A DNA stretch of 64,000 nucleotides, taken from the NCBI GenBank assembly GCA_944548615.1, contig OX155963.1, positions 28,099,159 through 28,163,158 of the forward strand. The letters are read 5' to 3'. The notes beneath the pieces are model-generated. The model was not told where the DNA came from and searched no databases. It was given only the letters and a program-made list of their open reading frames with translations. The DNA is from Micropterix aruncella. Its lineage: Eukaryota; Arthropoda; Insecta; Lepidoptera; Micropterigidae. The position numbers and the translations under genes were made by a program. Shown here piece after piece: positions 11,779 through 22,708 of the stretch (its first letter is position 1; each line of letters opens with the position of its first letter).

Positions 11779-12425
11779 GTTTTTTTTTTTTTATTTGTTG
11801 AGTCGTTCTTTTCTAAGGTTTTTATGAACCTTGTAACACTGCGACATTTGCTGATCTATTGTGTTCGCCACTTACTATAGTTCTGCCTAGTGTCATTTAA
11901 GAACCGCAGCAGGCTTTTGGCGACAGATTGTTTTACCTCATCAGGTTGGAGGAGATGACCACCCAAGTGGCTGTATCTTTTACGCATTAGCGGGCCACAC
12001 TCGCACATGAGGTGCTGGGGAGTTTCCTCTGCCTCTTGGCAGAACCTGCACTTTTTTGTGTCTCGGAGCTTGAGGTTGAACATGTGTTTGTTCAGGCCAC
12101 AATGCCCCGTGAGCGCCCTCACCAGTATGCGTAGATTGTTCCTATTTAGCGATAAGGCCTCACGGGCCGTCTTACGGTCGTAAGCCTTAATTAGCACTTT
12201 GGAATGATTCAACCCTGGCGTGTTGTTCCAGTGTTTGATGGATTGTTCTAAACATATTTGTTTGAGCATTAGGTTTGCAAGGCTTTTTGGTACCTCACGC
12301 GTACAGGGCCGTATAACATTCCCAATATGTGGTTTAAGCCCCAATGAGACCTCTGAGACTCTTAATCGTAAAATCATTTCCAGATGTAAGTCTGTCGGTG
12401 TTTCTGCTCCACGATAGCGCCAGAA
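11779..12425 (-). pseudogene. 3' end of a jockey/R1-type LINE with the tail of an RNase H-bearing ORF2
   Basis: A minus-strand open frame of 173 codons (12377-11856) contains LRILVRALTGHCGLNKHM and then CRFCQEAEETPQHLMCEC. This is the conserved end of ORF2 in LINEs with an RNase H domain, where a GHCGLN block precedes a C-x2-C...H...C cluster. The frame ends at its stop near 11856, followed by a short 3' untranslated part and a poly(A) tract, seen as poly(T) at about 11780-11793. The start codon shown is not real: the copy is 5'-truncated and lacks the polymerase. A second, more damaged copy lies at 33.9-34.5 kb on the other strand. Confidence 0.8.
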
Positions 12426-12430
12426 CGCTT

Positions 12431-13377
12431 AATCCGATTGAGCTGAAATTTGGCATGAGGGCATCAATGTTCATGGAGTTGGAAAGGTTGTGGTTGAGTC
12501 ATGTTTCCATCTCGAATTATTGAACTTCTGTGTACCAAATTTCGTTGATCAAAATCACATTGATTTTTTGCCGGTCACTATATTTGCGTAAAGGATTTAA
12601 TCGAACGTGTTTGATGCGTTGCTTTCTTACTATCCGAGCTTGTCCCTGACTATCCCTTTCAATTAGGTCAACCTCCAAGCCGAAGGGATCATCACGCTCA
12701 AAATTTTTCTACAAGTCTTTTGCTACTTGCCGGAAAAGTCTTAAGGTGACAATGGTATACATCTAAATATTCAAGGCAGAAAAACTCGAAGAGGCGTAGG
12801 ACGAGGAGAAAATTGACTGGGTTATCTACGTTAATGTTTTTAGAAATCTAAATCAAAAATGCCTTGAGATTTGTTAACAAATAAGGTAGTTTTCGTTCCC
12901 ACTAAGATCGTCACCAACGAAGATCCATGAGTAATTAAAAAATTGGTTGTCACGCCAAGACTTTTGTGGCTAGTAACCAAGGACTGATTCCATCTGAATA
13001 TTAATTTTATAAACAAAATCGACGATCGCCCTCCCTCGGCCGGCGGACGAACCCGCTTGGGTTGGGCGGTCTGGTTCGTTTCTCAGTTAAAGGTAGGGTT
13101 GGGCCTAGCGCTAACAGATGGCGTTAATATTTGATTAAATGTATGGCGGAATTAATATATTATTAGTGTAGCTTGTATATTTACAATGTAATTTCGGCCC
13201 AACTAGGCATCTGTGTACCTACCATATTTAAAATCTCTAAATCCAATGTTTCCATATTGAAATATGACTAGTGCGCCCCCTGGTGGACCGATTTCAACCA
13301 TAACCTTTTCAACTCTTGCCATGATCAAATGATGCTTGCATGCCGAATTTCACCTCAATCGTATTAAACGTTTAGCC
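12431..13377. repeat. Dispersed repeat material (repeats G and D)
   Basis: About 12431-12560 (CGATTGAGCTGAAATTTGGC) and, reversed, about 13255-13377 (GCCGAATTTCACCTCAATCG) are two inverted copies of one repeat, called G here. About 12940-13150 is repeat D, inverted relative to 4020-4140 and 39465-39690. No coding sequence is supported. Confidence 0.5.
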
Positions 13378-13991
13378 TGTAACGCCCCTTAAGTACCGTT
13401 ACATGCGATCAACAAATGCATCGATTTCCAGTGAAATACACTGACACAATTCAGCTATTATTTTGACTCGTGCAGCGATGAATCAGCACGATGAATCATA
13501 CTTTTACTCGGAATGTTTCGGATTGCATCATTTCCCGGCCTATATAAACCGGCGAAAAAGCAACCAAAGTATCATTCCTCGAGTGATCACCTCCTCCAAG
13601 GTTGCGACGGCTTACTCGGTACCCCTCTCACGAGGTCGCTCAACGAGGTCGCTCAACGAGTCCGGCTCCTTGGTTTCCTTTCCTTATCTTTCCCAGTTGC
13701 GAAGCATCAGTCTGCAATCCCACAGACTTGAGCCGTGCCCAGTACAAGATATTAGGAGCATAAATACAATCCTCATCCATATACCCTCGTAACTGCAGTC
13801 GCGCATCCGTACACTCGCGACAACATACCTATTCGGGAAGCGTTTTTACTGGCAATATCGAAGTTTCATTCAATTCAATAAATACCTTCTGATTCACTCA
13901 AAACCGCCTTTCAATACGGAGATAACCCGTAAGTTGATACCACCACCTCACACCGAATAACTTGGAGTCTAGTGAGGGGTGGTCCCTCACA
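13378..13991 (+). mobile_element. Solo LTR of a retrotransposon
   Basis: A 614-base sequence beginning TGTAACG and ending CCCTCACA, flanked by the same four bases AGCC (13374-13377 and 13992-13995). It contains a TATA box (TATATAAA, 13541-13548) and, about 330 bases on, a poly(A) signal (AATAAA, 13877-13882), which is the layout of a long terminal repeat. The four-base duplication suits a Gypsy-type element. No internal retroviral-type genes are next to it, and the flanking repeat G reads on smoothly across the insertion, so it is a solo LTR left by recombination. GAGGTCGCTCAAC is repeated in tandem at about 13632. A 109-codon frame across it is not a gene. The strand is set by the TATA and poly(A) order. 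Confidence 0.75.
13541..13548 (+). promoter_or_regulatory. TATA box of the solo LTR
   Basis: TATATAAA sits 164 bases into the LTR in a GC-rich setting, which suits a retrotransposon promoter reading to the right. It might still drive transcription into the neighbouring sequence; nothing here tests that. Confidence 0.55.
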
Positions 13992-14597
13992 AGCCGCTAT
14001 TGTAGACGAATACACACACACCGTCAGACACATAGGCAGACTATCTGGAAATGGTCTTAATAGTGTCAGAGGGGCTCAAAATAGATATTTCCGTCTTCGT
14101 CTCGATTTTTTTGATTTAGCGCGTTCACAATACTTTCGTATATACTCAAATGTTACATTATTGATCGCCAACGAATTTTCACGAGAAGCGCCACGACAGA
14201 GGCAACTGATTTTACGAGGTTGATTTTGAGCTGCTAAAACCAAACGTATTTTATATTTCCTATTCCAACCGGTGTGGTTTTGAGAGAAAGTGTAACATGC
14301 GTGAAAATGCATGCAGATTCCCCCACTTAATGGCGCTCGCGAGGATCAATTAGATTAGAATTTCTCTTGAGTTTCTCGGTGCTCTGCGTCGCAATGTCGC
14401 CTCCTCTCTGCGCTAACGAAGTAAAAGTAATCCGCTGCATCCGATCATTTCGACCGATTTATAGTGTCGTTCTGTACTGGTCGAGAAGGATCTACAATGA
14501 GGGCTGATCAAGCAGCATAACCCTGATATTGATGTGTTTTAATACAAAAAATATTTTTTAAATTACACTGGTTTATTTGCGAACTTTCCTTTTACTT
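13992..14597. other. Stretch without a gene to the right of the solo LTR
   Basis: The first 60 bases continue repeat G. Open frames of about 80 codons at 13972-14312 overlap on both strands and resemble nothing known. About 14345-14500 is mildly GC-rich without a recognised role. Confidence 0.4.
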
Positions 14598-15252
14598 ATT
14601 ACACGACTGCACAACAAAAAAGTGTGTAATGTGTTCAAGGTTCATCTATATATGTCTCGGTTTCTTTATTCCACCATAACTTCTAAACCCTTTCACCGAT
14701 TTAGAAGTGTGTGATATTGTTAGGATCGTTATGTTATCCGAAGTGTTAGCGAAAACATTAGTCGTCCCAATATCAAGTAAATAGTTGTCTAAATGTGCAT
14801 ATGTCAATAAATTACCACAAATATATCGTGTTTAATGAAAAATGAAAGCTCTGATTGCATGGGTGCAGGGTGCCGATAGCATTGTGCAAGGGTCGACCCC
14901 CTTGACCTCCATGTAGAGAAAAACATACATATAAAAGATTAGGATTTTTAAAAATTAAGTTATTGTTTGGATAAAAACTTAAGCGTCTAGGTTACTCTCT
15001 AAATTTGTTCATCTCCTTGTCATTAAATTTAGTGTACTCCTTTACTCTTTTTTATTTCATTAGTTAATAGTATAGTGTGTAGATGCAGATGCACCTCCCT
15101 AAAAGTAATCCTTATAGTTGCGCCCATGTCTGATTCAGTACATTCCGGAAATATACATGTATCTATATGGATAAATACATAGACCACAAATATTTCATAG
15201 GAAAACGGTAATAAAAATACTCGTAATTATAAATACAATTGTTCGTAATTAT
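14598..15252 (+). repeat. Repeat A, copy 1, split by a small MITE
   Basis: Repeat A is my label for an element of roughly 480 bases that begins TACACGACTG, runs through GTTTCTTTATTCCACCATAA and TATATCGTGTTTA and ends with TACAATTGTTC. Inverted CACGACTGCC-like words lie near both ends. This copy is cut after TCTGATT (14850-14856). The same TCTGATT recurs at 15129-15135, where repeat A resumes as TTCAGTACATTCCGGAAATA. The 272 bases between are the element listed next. Other copies lie at 22.7-25.1, 40.6-40.9, 45.2-48.7 and 61.7-62.5 kb. Confidence 0.7.
14857..15128. mobile_element. hAT-like MITE inside repeat A
   Basis: A 272-base non-coding insertion flanked by TCTGATT on both sides, close to the 8-base duplication of hAT transposons. 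The ends are weakly inverted: CATGGGTGCA on the left and the complement of CATGGGCGCA on the right. Comparison with intact repeat A copies shows what was interrupted. Confidence 0.6.
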
Positions 15253-15611
15253 AAATACAATAGTTTTATATTATTTTCAATAGTCATAGTCATATTTTAT
15301 TAATTCCAAAAAGTACATACTGTGGAATACGTCATTTTACATTTTCTAGAAGTTATTACAACTTCATTACGTGTACATATACTTTTTATATGTAAAAGCA
15401 AGACACCATCGGATCAATTATAAAAATTCAATCTTACAGACTCAAATAACAAAAAAAAATGTAAACAACATTTTTAAATAATCTATCAATAAGTTTTAAA
15501 AATAGTCAATCAAGAAATTTTAAAATAATCACTTAATAAACAACAAGTTTTACAATAAAATCAAAACTACGGTGACAAAATATGTACAGAACAAATTTGA
15601 TAAAAGCTAAA

Positions 15612-16781
15612 TTATTTTTTAAAAACTAAGACGGCCTTGTCAAATTCATCAAAATTATAGAGAGCATGCATGGCTAAGTTTCTTTTTATGCATTTCTTAA
15701 ATGCAACCTCTTGAAGAATTTTAATTTCTGCTGGCAATGAGTTGAAAAATTTAAACCCCAAATATAAATATGATCTCTGGTATAAGGAAAGCCGCACTTT
15801 GGGGATTACTACATTATTATTATTGCGAGTGTTATGCTCATGCAGACTCGAATGCTTTTCCTCGTTTTTCAAATTTGCTTTCGCATAAATTATGCACTGA
15901 TATATAAATTCAGATTGAAATGTTAACATTTTTTTATTTTTAAAGATCGGAGCACAGTGGTCGTCTCTTTTTAACCCAAATATCGTCCTGAGACCTTGCT
16001 TTTGCAGTATAAAAATACGATGGCTATCTGGTGCATTACCCCATGTTAGGATACCATAAGCCATCTTCGAATGAAAGCACGCATAGTATGTGCTCATTGC
16101 GGCTTGTTCACCGGCTAGAAATTTGATTTTTCGTATGGCATAAATAGCCGAACACAGTTCCTTCGATAGCCTCTCGATATGTGGACTCCGGTTTAATTTC
16201 TGGTTTATTGTAATACCTAGAAATTTGGCCGCTTTAACGACCTGAACTTTATTAGAGTCCATGATGATATTGATATTGTTAACTTTTTTTAAGGCAAAAT
16301 TCATGGCTACGGTTTTGGTGGGATTTAATAATAATTGGTTCGTTTTAAACCAGTTACTAGCTACAGAGAGACATTTGTTGCCATTATGTCCTACTTCATC
16401 GCTAGTTGTACCTTGGAATACAAAACTAGTGTCATCTGCGTATAGTAATGTATTACAATTTAAGGGCATTGAATCACCCACATCATTTATAAAAATAATA
16501 AATAATAGCCGACCCAGAATAGAACCTTGAGGTACTCCACATGTTATAGGTTTTGGGAGTGATTTAATTTTCTTTATCTCCACAATTTGAGACCTATCTT
16601 TAAGATATGACTTTATTAAGTCGAGAGTTCTGCCTCTAAATCCGTACTGCTCAAGTTTATGTAGAAGGATATCATGATTGACTGAATCGAAAGCCTTGGA
16701 CAAATCACAGAATACCGCGAGCGGATTTAGAGAGTTGTCCAAGGCTTTTAATATGAGCTTTACTAGTTCCCCAATTGCCAT
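15612..16781 (-). pseudogene. LINE reverse transcriptase core and C-terminal region
   Basis: The 389-codon frame carries the catalytic core: FCDLSKAFDSVNHDILLHKL, GVPQGSILG (residues 82-90) and the active-site YADD (residues 114-117), all intact, followed by KFLGITINQKL (thumb side). The remaining 200 residues are the family's C-terminal part (MAYGILTWGN, LSLYQRSYLYLGFKFFNSLP). It ends at its own stop at 15612. The apparent start methionine is inside the protein. The core residues needed for polymerisation are present, although the protein is split. Confidence 0.88.
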
Positions 16782-17530
16782 GGTGGTTGATTTATGTTTC
16801 TAAATCCAAACTGGTTATTCGATAGTATGTTCTTTTTAACCAAGAATTCTAAAAGACGATTGAAAATTATTTTCTCGAAAACCTTTGCAAAACAAGGCAC
16901 CAAAGATATTGGGCGAAAATTATTTAGTTCTGTTTTTGAACCTTTCTTATGAATAGGAAGTACTTTCGCTATTTTCATTTTAGAAGGAAAGACTCCTAGT
17001 TTTAGGCAGCTATTTAAAATGGGAAGCAATTTGGGTGTAATTACGGCGGACGCATCTTTTAAAAGTTTCATAGAATGTTCCCAAATATCAGTCGCAGGTT
17101 TAGACTTCAGGCCTTTTATACAGGAAATTAGCTCCGTTTCAGTAATTGGATAGAGATATATGGATTCTGGAACCGCTACTATATTATTAGCCTTCTGACT
17201 GGACGGCAGCGCCTTATTTATAGTATTACAAGCGTTGATAAAAAAGTCATTAAAAATGTTAGCTAGTTCTTCTGGTTCTGTATATTTTATATTATCATGG
17301 ATTACTTCAGTTATATTGTCATGGTCATTGCCTTTGTTTCTACACTCACTATTAATAATTTTCCATGTGGCCTGTATCTGATTTCTAGAGTTTACTATTT
17401 CTTGTTTAATACTAATCCGTTTTGCTGTTACCACAGCTTGGTCATAAACGTTTTTGTATTTTAAGTAGTAATTTTTGAGTCCGCTACTATTGTCGCTATT
17501 GCAGATATCTTGTAAGAGTTGAAGCTTAGT
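16763..17530 (-). pseudogene. LINE ORF2 linker and start of the reverse transcriptase
   Basis: This is the second of three frames. It contains the region between endonuclease and polymerase, then the first polymerase motifs: KIAKVLPIHKKGSKTELNNF, RPISLVPCFAKVFEKIIFNR (motif 1/2 area) and NQFGFR. The frame runs on into unrelated residues after FGFRN; the next block, KSTTMAIGEL, is in the third frame, so a frameshift lies near 16775. Confidence 0.85.
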
Positions 17531-17541
17531 CAGTGATGTTT

Positions 17542-18417
17542 TCAGCCCTGGAGTGATCCAAGAGCGTTTTTTGTGTTGGTCTGCGCAATGTAACTTTTTT
17601 GGAAAACAAGCTTCAACATTACAGTTAAAAAAGTGTCCTCGGGATTGAGCAAGTCTAGGTAAAGGTGTTCATTAGCAATTTTGTTGCAGAAATTAGCTAT
17701 ATTATTGGTGGTAAAAGGTCTTTTCCAAACATGCCCTCCATTAGTCGGTTTTTTATGGACTTCAGATTCTAAGAGCTGTGCGTTGTGATCTGAGAAATCG
17801 ATCAATATATTTCGTACTGAAATTTTATCACAGGATATGTTGGAAAATATCAGGTCAATACACGTGGCGCTTAAATTTTGTATTCTTGTAGGGAAATCAA
17901 CTAAACTTTGGAGGTTGTATGTTCTTAAGAAATCACATAGAGTTTTTGCGTAGTACGATTGCTTCAGTAGATCAATATTAAAGTCCCCAGCCATAATTAT
18001 CGTGTTATTTTCACAAGAAAGAAGATCCATCACTTTTCCTAGTTGATTCATAAAGATGTCAAAATCGCTGTCTGGAATTCTGTAGACGCAGACTACTGTG
18101 TAATTAATATTCTTAATTTGAACGCATGAAAGCTCGATAATTTTTTCCCGGGAGAGATTAACGATGTCGGCTCTATCTGCAGCTTCAAATTTGTTGGTTG
18201 AAAGGATACAGCTGCCGCCCCGAATATGGCCAGTCCTGCAGAAGTGGCTTACTAGCTTATAGTTGTTTAAATAGAACGAACTTAAGCTACAGTCATTTAA
18301 CCAATGTTCTGTTAGGCATAATAAATTGACTTCATTTTGTTGACACAAAATTTCTGTCTTTAAGGATTTCTTGCTGGCTCCTTGAATATTGAGGTGCATA
18401 ATACTAAAATGGTCCAT
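17542..18417 (-). pseudogene. LINE endonuclease domain (N-terminal part of ORF2)
   Basis: The 291-codon frame is an apurinic-like endonuclease of the exonuclease III fold, which nicks target DNA for retrotransposition. Visible catalytic motifs are N at about residue 10 (HLNIQG), E in LTEHWL (residues 35-40), VCVYRIP, AGDFNIDLL and, near residue 210, SDHNAQLL, in the usual order. The first ATG at 18417 is a natural start for ORF2. The frame is lost at NTKNALGSLQG; the normal continuation KKRSWITPGLKTSL lies in another frame at about 17530-17570. Confidence 0.85.
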
Positions 18418-18429
18418 TGTATGTTTTCT

Positions 18430-19245
18430 TTGTAGTGTCGTATCTTTTATAACATTTCTGGTTTTAATGGCGAGCGCATTGTTTCGATTAGTTACCTCGA
18501 AAAAACTGTTGACATGTCGATAACGTGTTAATTATTGAGTCGTTTATTAGTCGACATAGTTTCCATTTTCCTCCTGAATTTATCATCGAACCATTCTGGT
18601 TATAATATATTTTCTTGTATTATACGCTGGTTTAGTTGCGAACTATCCTTTCAATTTTTAAACTTTGTATAATTTGTTTTTAAAATCGTTTATATTTTTG
18701 GCACACCCAACACTGTTAGGAAGTTCCAATTAATCACAAATTCACAAATGTGATTAAAGATTAACGAAACGATAAGGGGGAGGGGGTGTATTATTGCGAT
18801 TAATGAAATATATATATTTTTTTTTTACCCCAAATTTCATTTTAAGATTATTAACTTCATAGGTGAGGGCTTAATATTTGAAATTGTCTACAATGCCCTG
18901 AATGTATACGATGTTCTTACAAAGTTCGCCTAAGTTAAAAATAGTTTTCTGTATCAGTCCAATATTTTTTACAACAAGATTTCATTGTGCGTTAATGTTT
19001 CTTGGAGACGTTGAATTTAAGAAAAAGGTCCAGGATAAGCTTATTAAAAACCCAATGTATTCTGTTAAGGACTTTGAAAGTATTGAATTGTATAATATTC
19101 CAGGATTATTTTTATTACAATCTGCTTTTATTTTATTTTTTTTATGTTTTATTATTTACATTATTAAATCCAATAATTTTGATTATCGAAGATGGATTAT
19201 AATTTATTTCTTTTTCGTTCAGTATTAGCAAATAATTGGTAAAAC
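18430..19245. other. Stretch without a firmly recognised gene
   Basis: AT-rich. The 108-codon frame at 18902-19228 contains EFKKKVQDKLIKNPMYSVKD, which faintly resembles the last residues of some LINE ORF2 proteins (FKxKL...YSVxEF), so a LINE tail is possible but weak. The later residues are low-complexity hydrophobic and look like translated AT-rich DNA. Confidence 0.3.
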
Positions 19246-19247
19246 AA

Positions 19248-19372
19248 TTATGGAAGTAACATCTGCATAAACTAGGTGTTTGCATTGACTGTTGCAGCGG
19301 GAACGCCATTCATATAAATGATGATTAAAGTATGTCCGAGACAAGACCCTTGGGGGAATCCGACTGTTAATT
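19248..19372 (-). pseudogene. Short reverse-transcriptase fragment of another LINE
   Basis: Read on the minus strand, the sequence gives VGFPQGSCLGHTLIIIYMNG followed by VPAATVNAN and a stop. This matches the GVPQGS-CLGPLLF-xxYIND motif of LINE polymerases. Only about 40 codons survive. The fragment abuts the 3' tail of the SINE listed next, which has probably inserted at its edge. Confidence 0.7.
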
Positions 19373-19375
19373 CTT

Positions 19376-19664
19376 TAGTTTGTTTGTTTGTTTCTACTTT
19401 TGTTGTGACATTTCACGATGGACGGATTTATAGACCATACGACAATCTCTTAAAATCAACCATACTATGAGATGTTTAGGTGTATGTGTGCTTGTAACAA
19501 ATGTCTAAATGTGTGTCTTATTATTGTGTGTCTTATTGATTGACAGAATTAGAATGCGATTCCGTTAATTTTATCCCAATGGAAAATTGTGACCCAGCCG
19601 GGAACCGAAGCCTGAAACTTATAATCCATGGTCAGGCTACCTAACACCTATGCCACCGGTCGTT
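19376..19664 (-). mobile_element. tRNA-derived SINE, copy 1
   Basis: On the minus strand the copy starts with CCGGTGGCATAGGTGTTAGG, an A-box-like start. It continues with GGTTCCCGGCTGGG in B-box position, then CATTGGGATAAAATTAACGG, and ends in an AAAC repeat (GTTTGTTTG on the + strand at 19378-19391). The same series is found at 52897-53180. SINEs of this kind are transcribed by RNA polymerase III from the two boxes and copied by LINE machinery. Confidence 0.8.
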
Positions 19665-19669
19665 TTGCT

Positions 19670-21055
19670 CCGGATACTTAGGATACACTAACGGCAATCT
19701 GCTGTCTATTTAGCGATAACGTCGCAAACCATTTTGCCGATCATTGAAATTACCCCGAAATTCAACGCAATAATAAACCAATTAATTAATTACAAGAATG
19801 AGTTTAAAACCCCTGGTCGCGGAGCGGTCGCTCCAGTTATTGCAGAGTCCCTGATACTAGTTCGCGGACTCGTACCAGTTCCGCCGGTCCAACACAGCAC
19901 TCGCACTTCGGACGCACTTTATCTCACCTCGAGCATTACCAACACATATGCAAACACGAGCTATCACTTTTAACTACTATAGACATAGAGTAATTAATTA
20001 GGATGAATGAAATGGGGTAATAGCTTTGCACCGAACTTAGACTACCTATTTATTGCGCTTAGATCATGAAGTTAAATCAAGTAAAAGATGTAGACTACAT
20101 ACAGTACATACAGTAGACTAGTTTCCGTGTTTCCTATATATTCACTTTGCTCATATGTTTCGTGTGATACATCAATGGGAATATGACGGAATAGTATTTA
20201 TTATTATATATCTCATTATTACGTTAATTTAGTATATAATACTATTGATTGATTTGCACAATAGTATTGTTTATAATTACATAAAAATATTGAAGATATT
20301 AAAAAAACTTTGTAATCACATTACAAATAAGGTCTTTCGGCGATGTTTCAACCGTGTTCAATGTTTAGTCTACTCTACCCTAGACACCGTCAGCTGCAAT
20401 ATCGCCGAAACGTCGGATGTTACAAACACCAGGCAGTAAATTCGTTTTTATCTTATTTATAATAATTAAAAAACTGTTTATATATAATGACAATAAATGA
20501 CTTTGACATAGGCACTTTAAAGCAGTTTCCAATACATTAAAGAATCGGTGTTTTTTTGTGGGTATATATTTAAAAATATGCTATATATTTTAAAGCACCC
20601 GGATAGTTTTTTTTTTAAATGATTTTTTCAATTTGGTAAACAAATAGTTTTTAGGTAGGTGAGTTTTTAATGAATGACATCCTAATTGATTGAATCAGTA
20701 TGAGCTAATAAGCAAATTTTGATATATTTTTTTGGGAAAACACATTAAAATATCACGAATATTATTTGTTCCAGATATTTTACTCTTGACAGATAGCGCA
20801 GCGCACTCAATGCTTGTCAAACTTTTACTTATAAGTCATACATTTTACTTCTAAGTATTTTCTAAAAAACAACCAAAAAAAATATATTTATTATATAATC
20901 CTTGCTTTTTTACTAATTACTAATCAAAAACTCAAACTGTATAAATGATATATTGAACTAATAATAATTGGTAAAAATGCATTTAGTGACTTTCGTCAAA
21001 ATATTGACGATATACAACTATGTATATATTTCACCTTTTTCCTAATAGAACAATG
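19670..21055. other. Stretch without a gene
   Basis: No gene is recognised. At about 20333-20420 the word TTTCGGCGATG and its complement ATATCGCCGAAACG face each other about 60 bases apart, which recalls terminal sequences of Penelope-like elements, but this is not firm. About 20760-20930 resembles the right half of the TA MITE at 10568-10986. Confidence 0.4.
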
Positions 21056-21059
21056 TCGA

Positions 21060-21420
21060 TTTAAAGAAATCGACTAAAGTGACGTTCCTCGTTTCGCGCC
21101 AAAATCGCGCAGTATAGAACAATGCGTTTGAAGGCGCACCGCAGTATGCCCGGTACGCGGCCGTCCCTTTTGTCATAGTCAAACGAAATCGAAAAGAAGT
21201 TTCACCGGACAAAGAGGCTGCCGCGCGCGGTGTGGTCACGATGGCTGGAGGCGAAGCACTTGCCATGCAACTCTCAATGGAAGTGGACAAAAAGCGTCTT
21301 CGGCATGCGCGGACGATTGTTATCATCGGACAGCGGATAACGAGAAGTTTTCAGGTAAATCGAACGGTGAAAGTTATACTCGAGCCAGATCAAGCGTGAC
21401 CGAGCTGCCGTGGAAGAATA
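21060..21420. other. GC-rich island, possible non-coding or first-exon sequence
   Basis: A GC-rich segment with no repeat partner in the window. On the + strand an ATG at 21241 in good context (CACGATGGCT) opens 37 codons up to TTTTCAG at 21353, followed by GTAAAT, which could be a splice donor. On the minus strand a 94-codon frame overlaps. Neither resembles a known protein. Phase does not fit a direct join to the hamlet exon at 57690, so any link to that gene is unsupported. Confidence 0.3.
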
Positions 21421-21899
21421 AGCTGGGGATGACGCGCTCTTCCTCTATTAAGAGTAGTCAATAGCTGTCTTATATAATCAGCATCAATATAATTAGTGCT
21501 ACAACACATTGCTACTCATAGCTTCGTGAATAAATTTCGTCATTTAACCCTAACTAGGGTTGCCAGATATCATTTAAAAAAAAAACGGAAAGTTTTTCAT
21601 TTTTTTCGTAAACTGATAAAATTACTGAAACTCGCATAAAAGCTTAAACTTTGTAACAAATTTTCTACTAAGTGCAATCAGATGATAAAAAAAGAGGGTA
21701 TCTAATTTTTAATATATTTATTCGTCTTTATATGCCTTTCAATTTTATTTCATAGTATTCTACTGCGAAACAAAGCACTTTCTGAGCAAAAAACTCACAG
21801 TTGAAACCGCACGGATATTTAAAAAAATACATATATTTGAGTCATGGCGCAATAACCTCTGTACCAAATACTACAATTAATTTCATTTGGTAATTTTTA

Positions 21900-22290
21900 A
21901 TCACATCCTTTTATTTATTAGATCACAAAAAAACATCCTTGTAGTTTAAAATAAATATAGTTTGTATCTCCCCTAACTAGGCAGAGCCTGTTCTAAGGAA
22001 GACACAAAAAAAAGGAATTAAAAAATAATATCTTCTAGAGCAAAATTTTTAAATTAAATTAGGTTAAAAATTAAAATTTCAGAAGAAAATAATTTAGAAA
22101 ATATAAACAAGTACCTAATAATAAATAATAGTTGGTAATATGTAATATTGAATAATATTTAACTATACAGATTAACAAAGAATATTTACTAGTAACACGA
22201 ATATAACAAATACTTAATAGAATAAATATAAATATACGTACGCATAGCAAAAAAAAGACTTTTTTAATTGTCATAAATGTTTTTCCGTCT
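21900..22290 (-). mobile_element. 3' untranslated end of a family E LINE
   Basis: 21971-22005 holds a diverged copy of the family E end motif (CCCTAACTAGGCAGAGCCTG then TTCTAAGG), oriented as in the minus-strand LINE at 25.2 kb. Upstream on the minus strand is AT-rich sequence without surviving codons. Confidence 0.5.
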
Positions 22291-22544
22291 CTCTTCTACC
22301 AAGGTTATTTAAATATTTATAATAAAATGCACCATTCAAATAATATATATCTATCATTACCATTTTTAATCTTAGGGTTTTTAACCATATATTTAATAAC
22401 CACCATTTTTAACCTTAACCTAACGTTCGTCAAGGAATTAATCAAATAATTTGAACTTAATATACTTGTTTGCTAGTACCTAATTCTAGCTCAATTACTT
22501 ATAAACTTAATATGCAAAACAACGGTATTTACTATAAATATTTA

Positions 22545-22708
22545 TATCCATACATTCACTATACGACGTATCTGTATTATATATTACACCATCGTCTAAC
22601 TCCTTCTTCCTAATCACTTCCGATTTTCCGCCTTTCTTAGCGGCTTCCTATTTCTAGCTTTTTAATGTAAATATGTCACAGGAAACGATTATCGGCCTAA
22701 GGTTTTCT
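22545..22708. repeat. Dispersed repeat F, copy 1
   Basis: The series ACGACGTATCTGTATTATAT, ACCATCGTCTAACTCCTTC and AAACGATTATCGGC is shared with about 38790-39030. In reverse it also lies inside the 452-base tandem units at 51.0-52.0 kb. Repeat A copy 2 begins directly after it, at TACACGACTG. Confidence 0.6.

Larger units (their letters stand above)
15290..18420 (-). mobile_element. CR1/jockey-like LINE with endonuclease and reverse transcriptase
   Basis: The longest retrotransposon copy in the window. On the minus strand it holds, in order, an endonuclease, a linker and a reverse transcriptase, in three different frames because of two frameshifts (about 17560 and 16770). A 3' untranslated region of about 300 bases follows the last stop. 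No separate ORF1 was found upstream. Coding damage looks light (two shifts over 2.8 kb), so the insertion is younger than most LINE fragments here, yet it cannot encode a full ORF2. The clade is a judgement from motif style. Confidence 0.85.

Noticed and set aside
19248..19664. One joined retroelement
   Set aside because: The reverse-transcriptase fragment and the SINE have different 3' ends and only abut; the SINE tail marks its own border.
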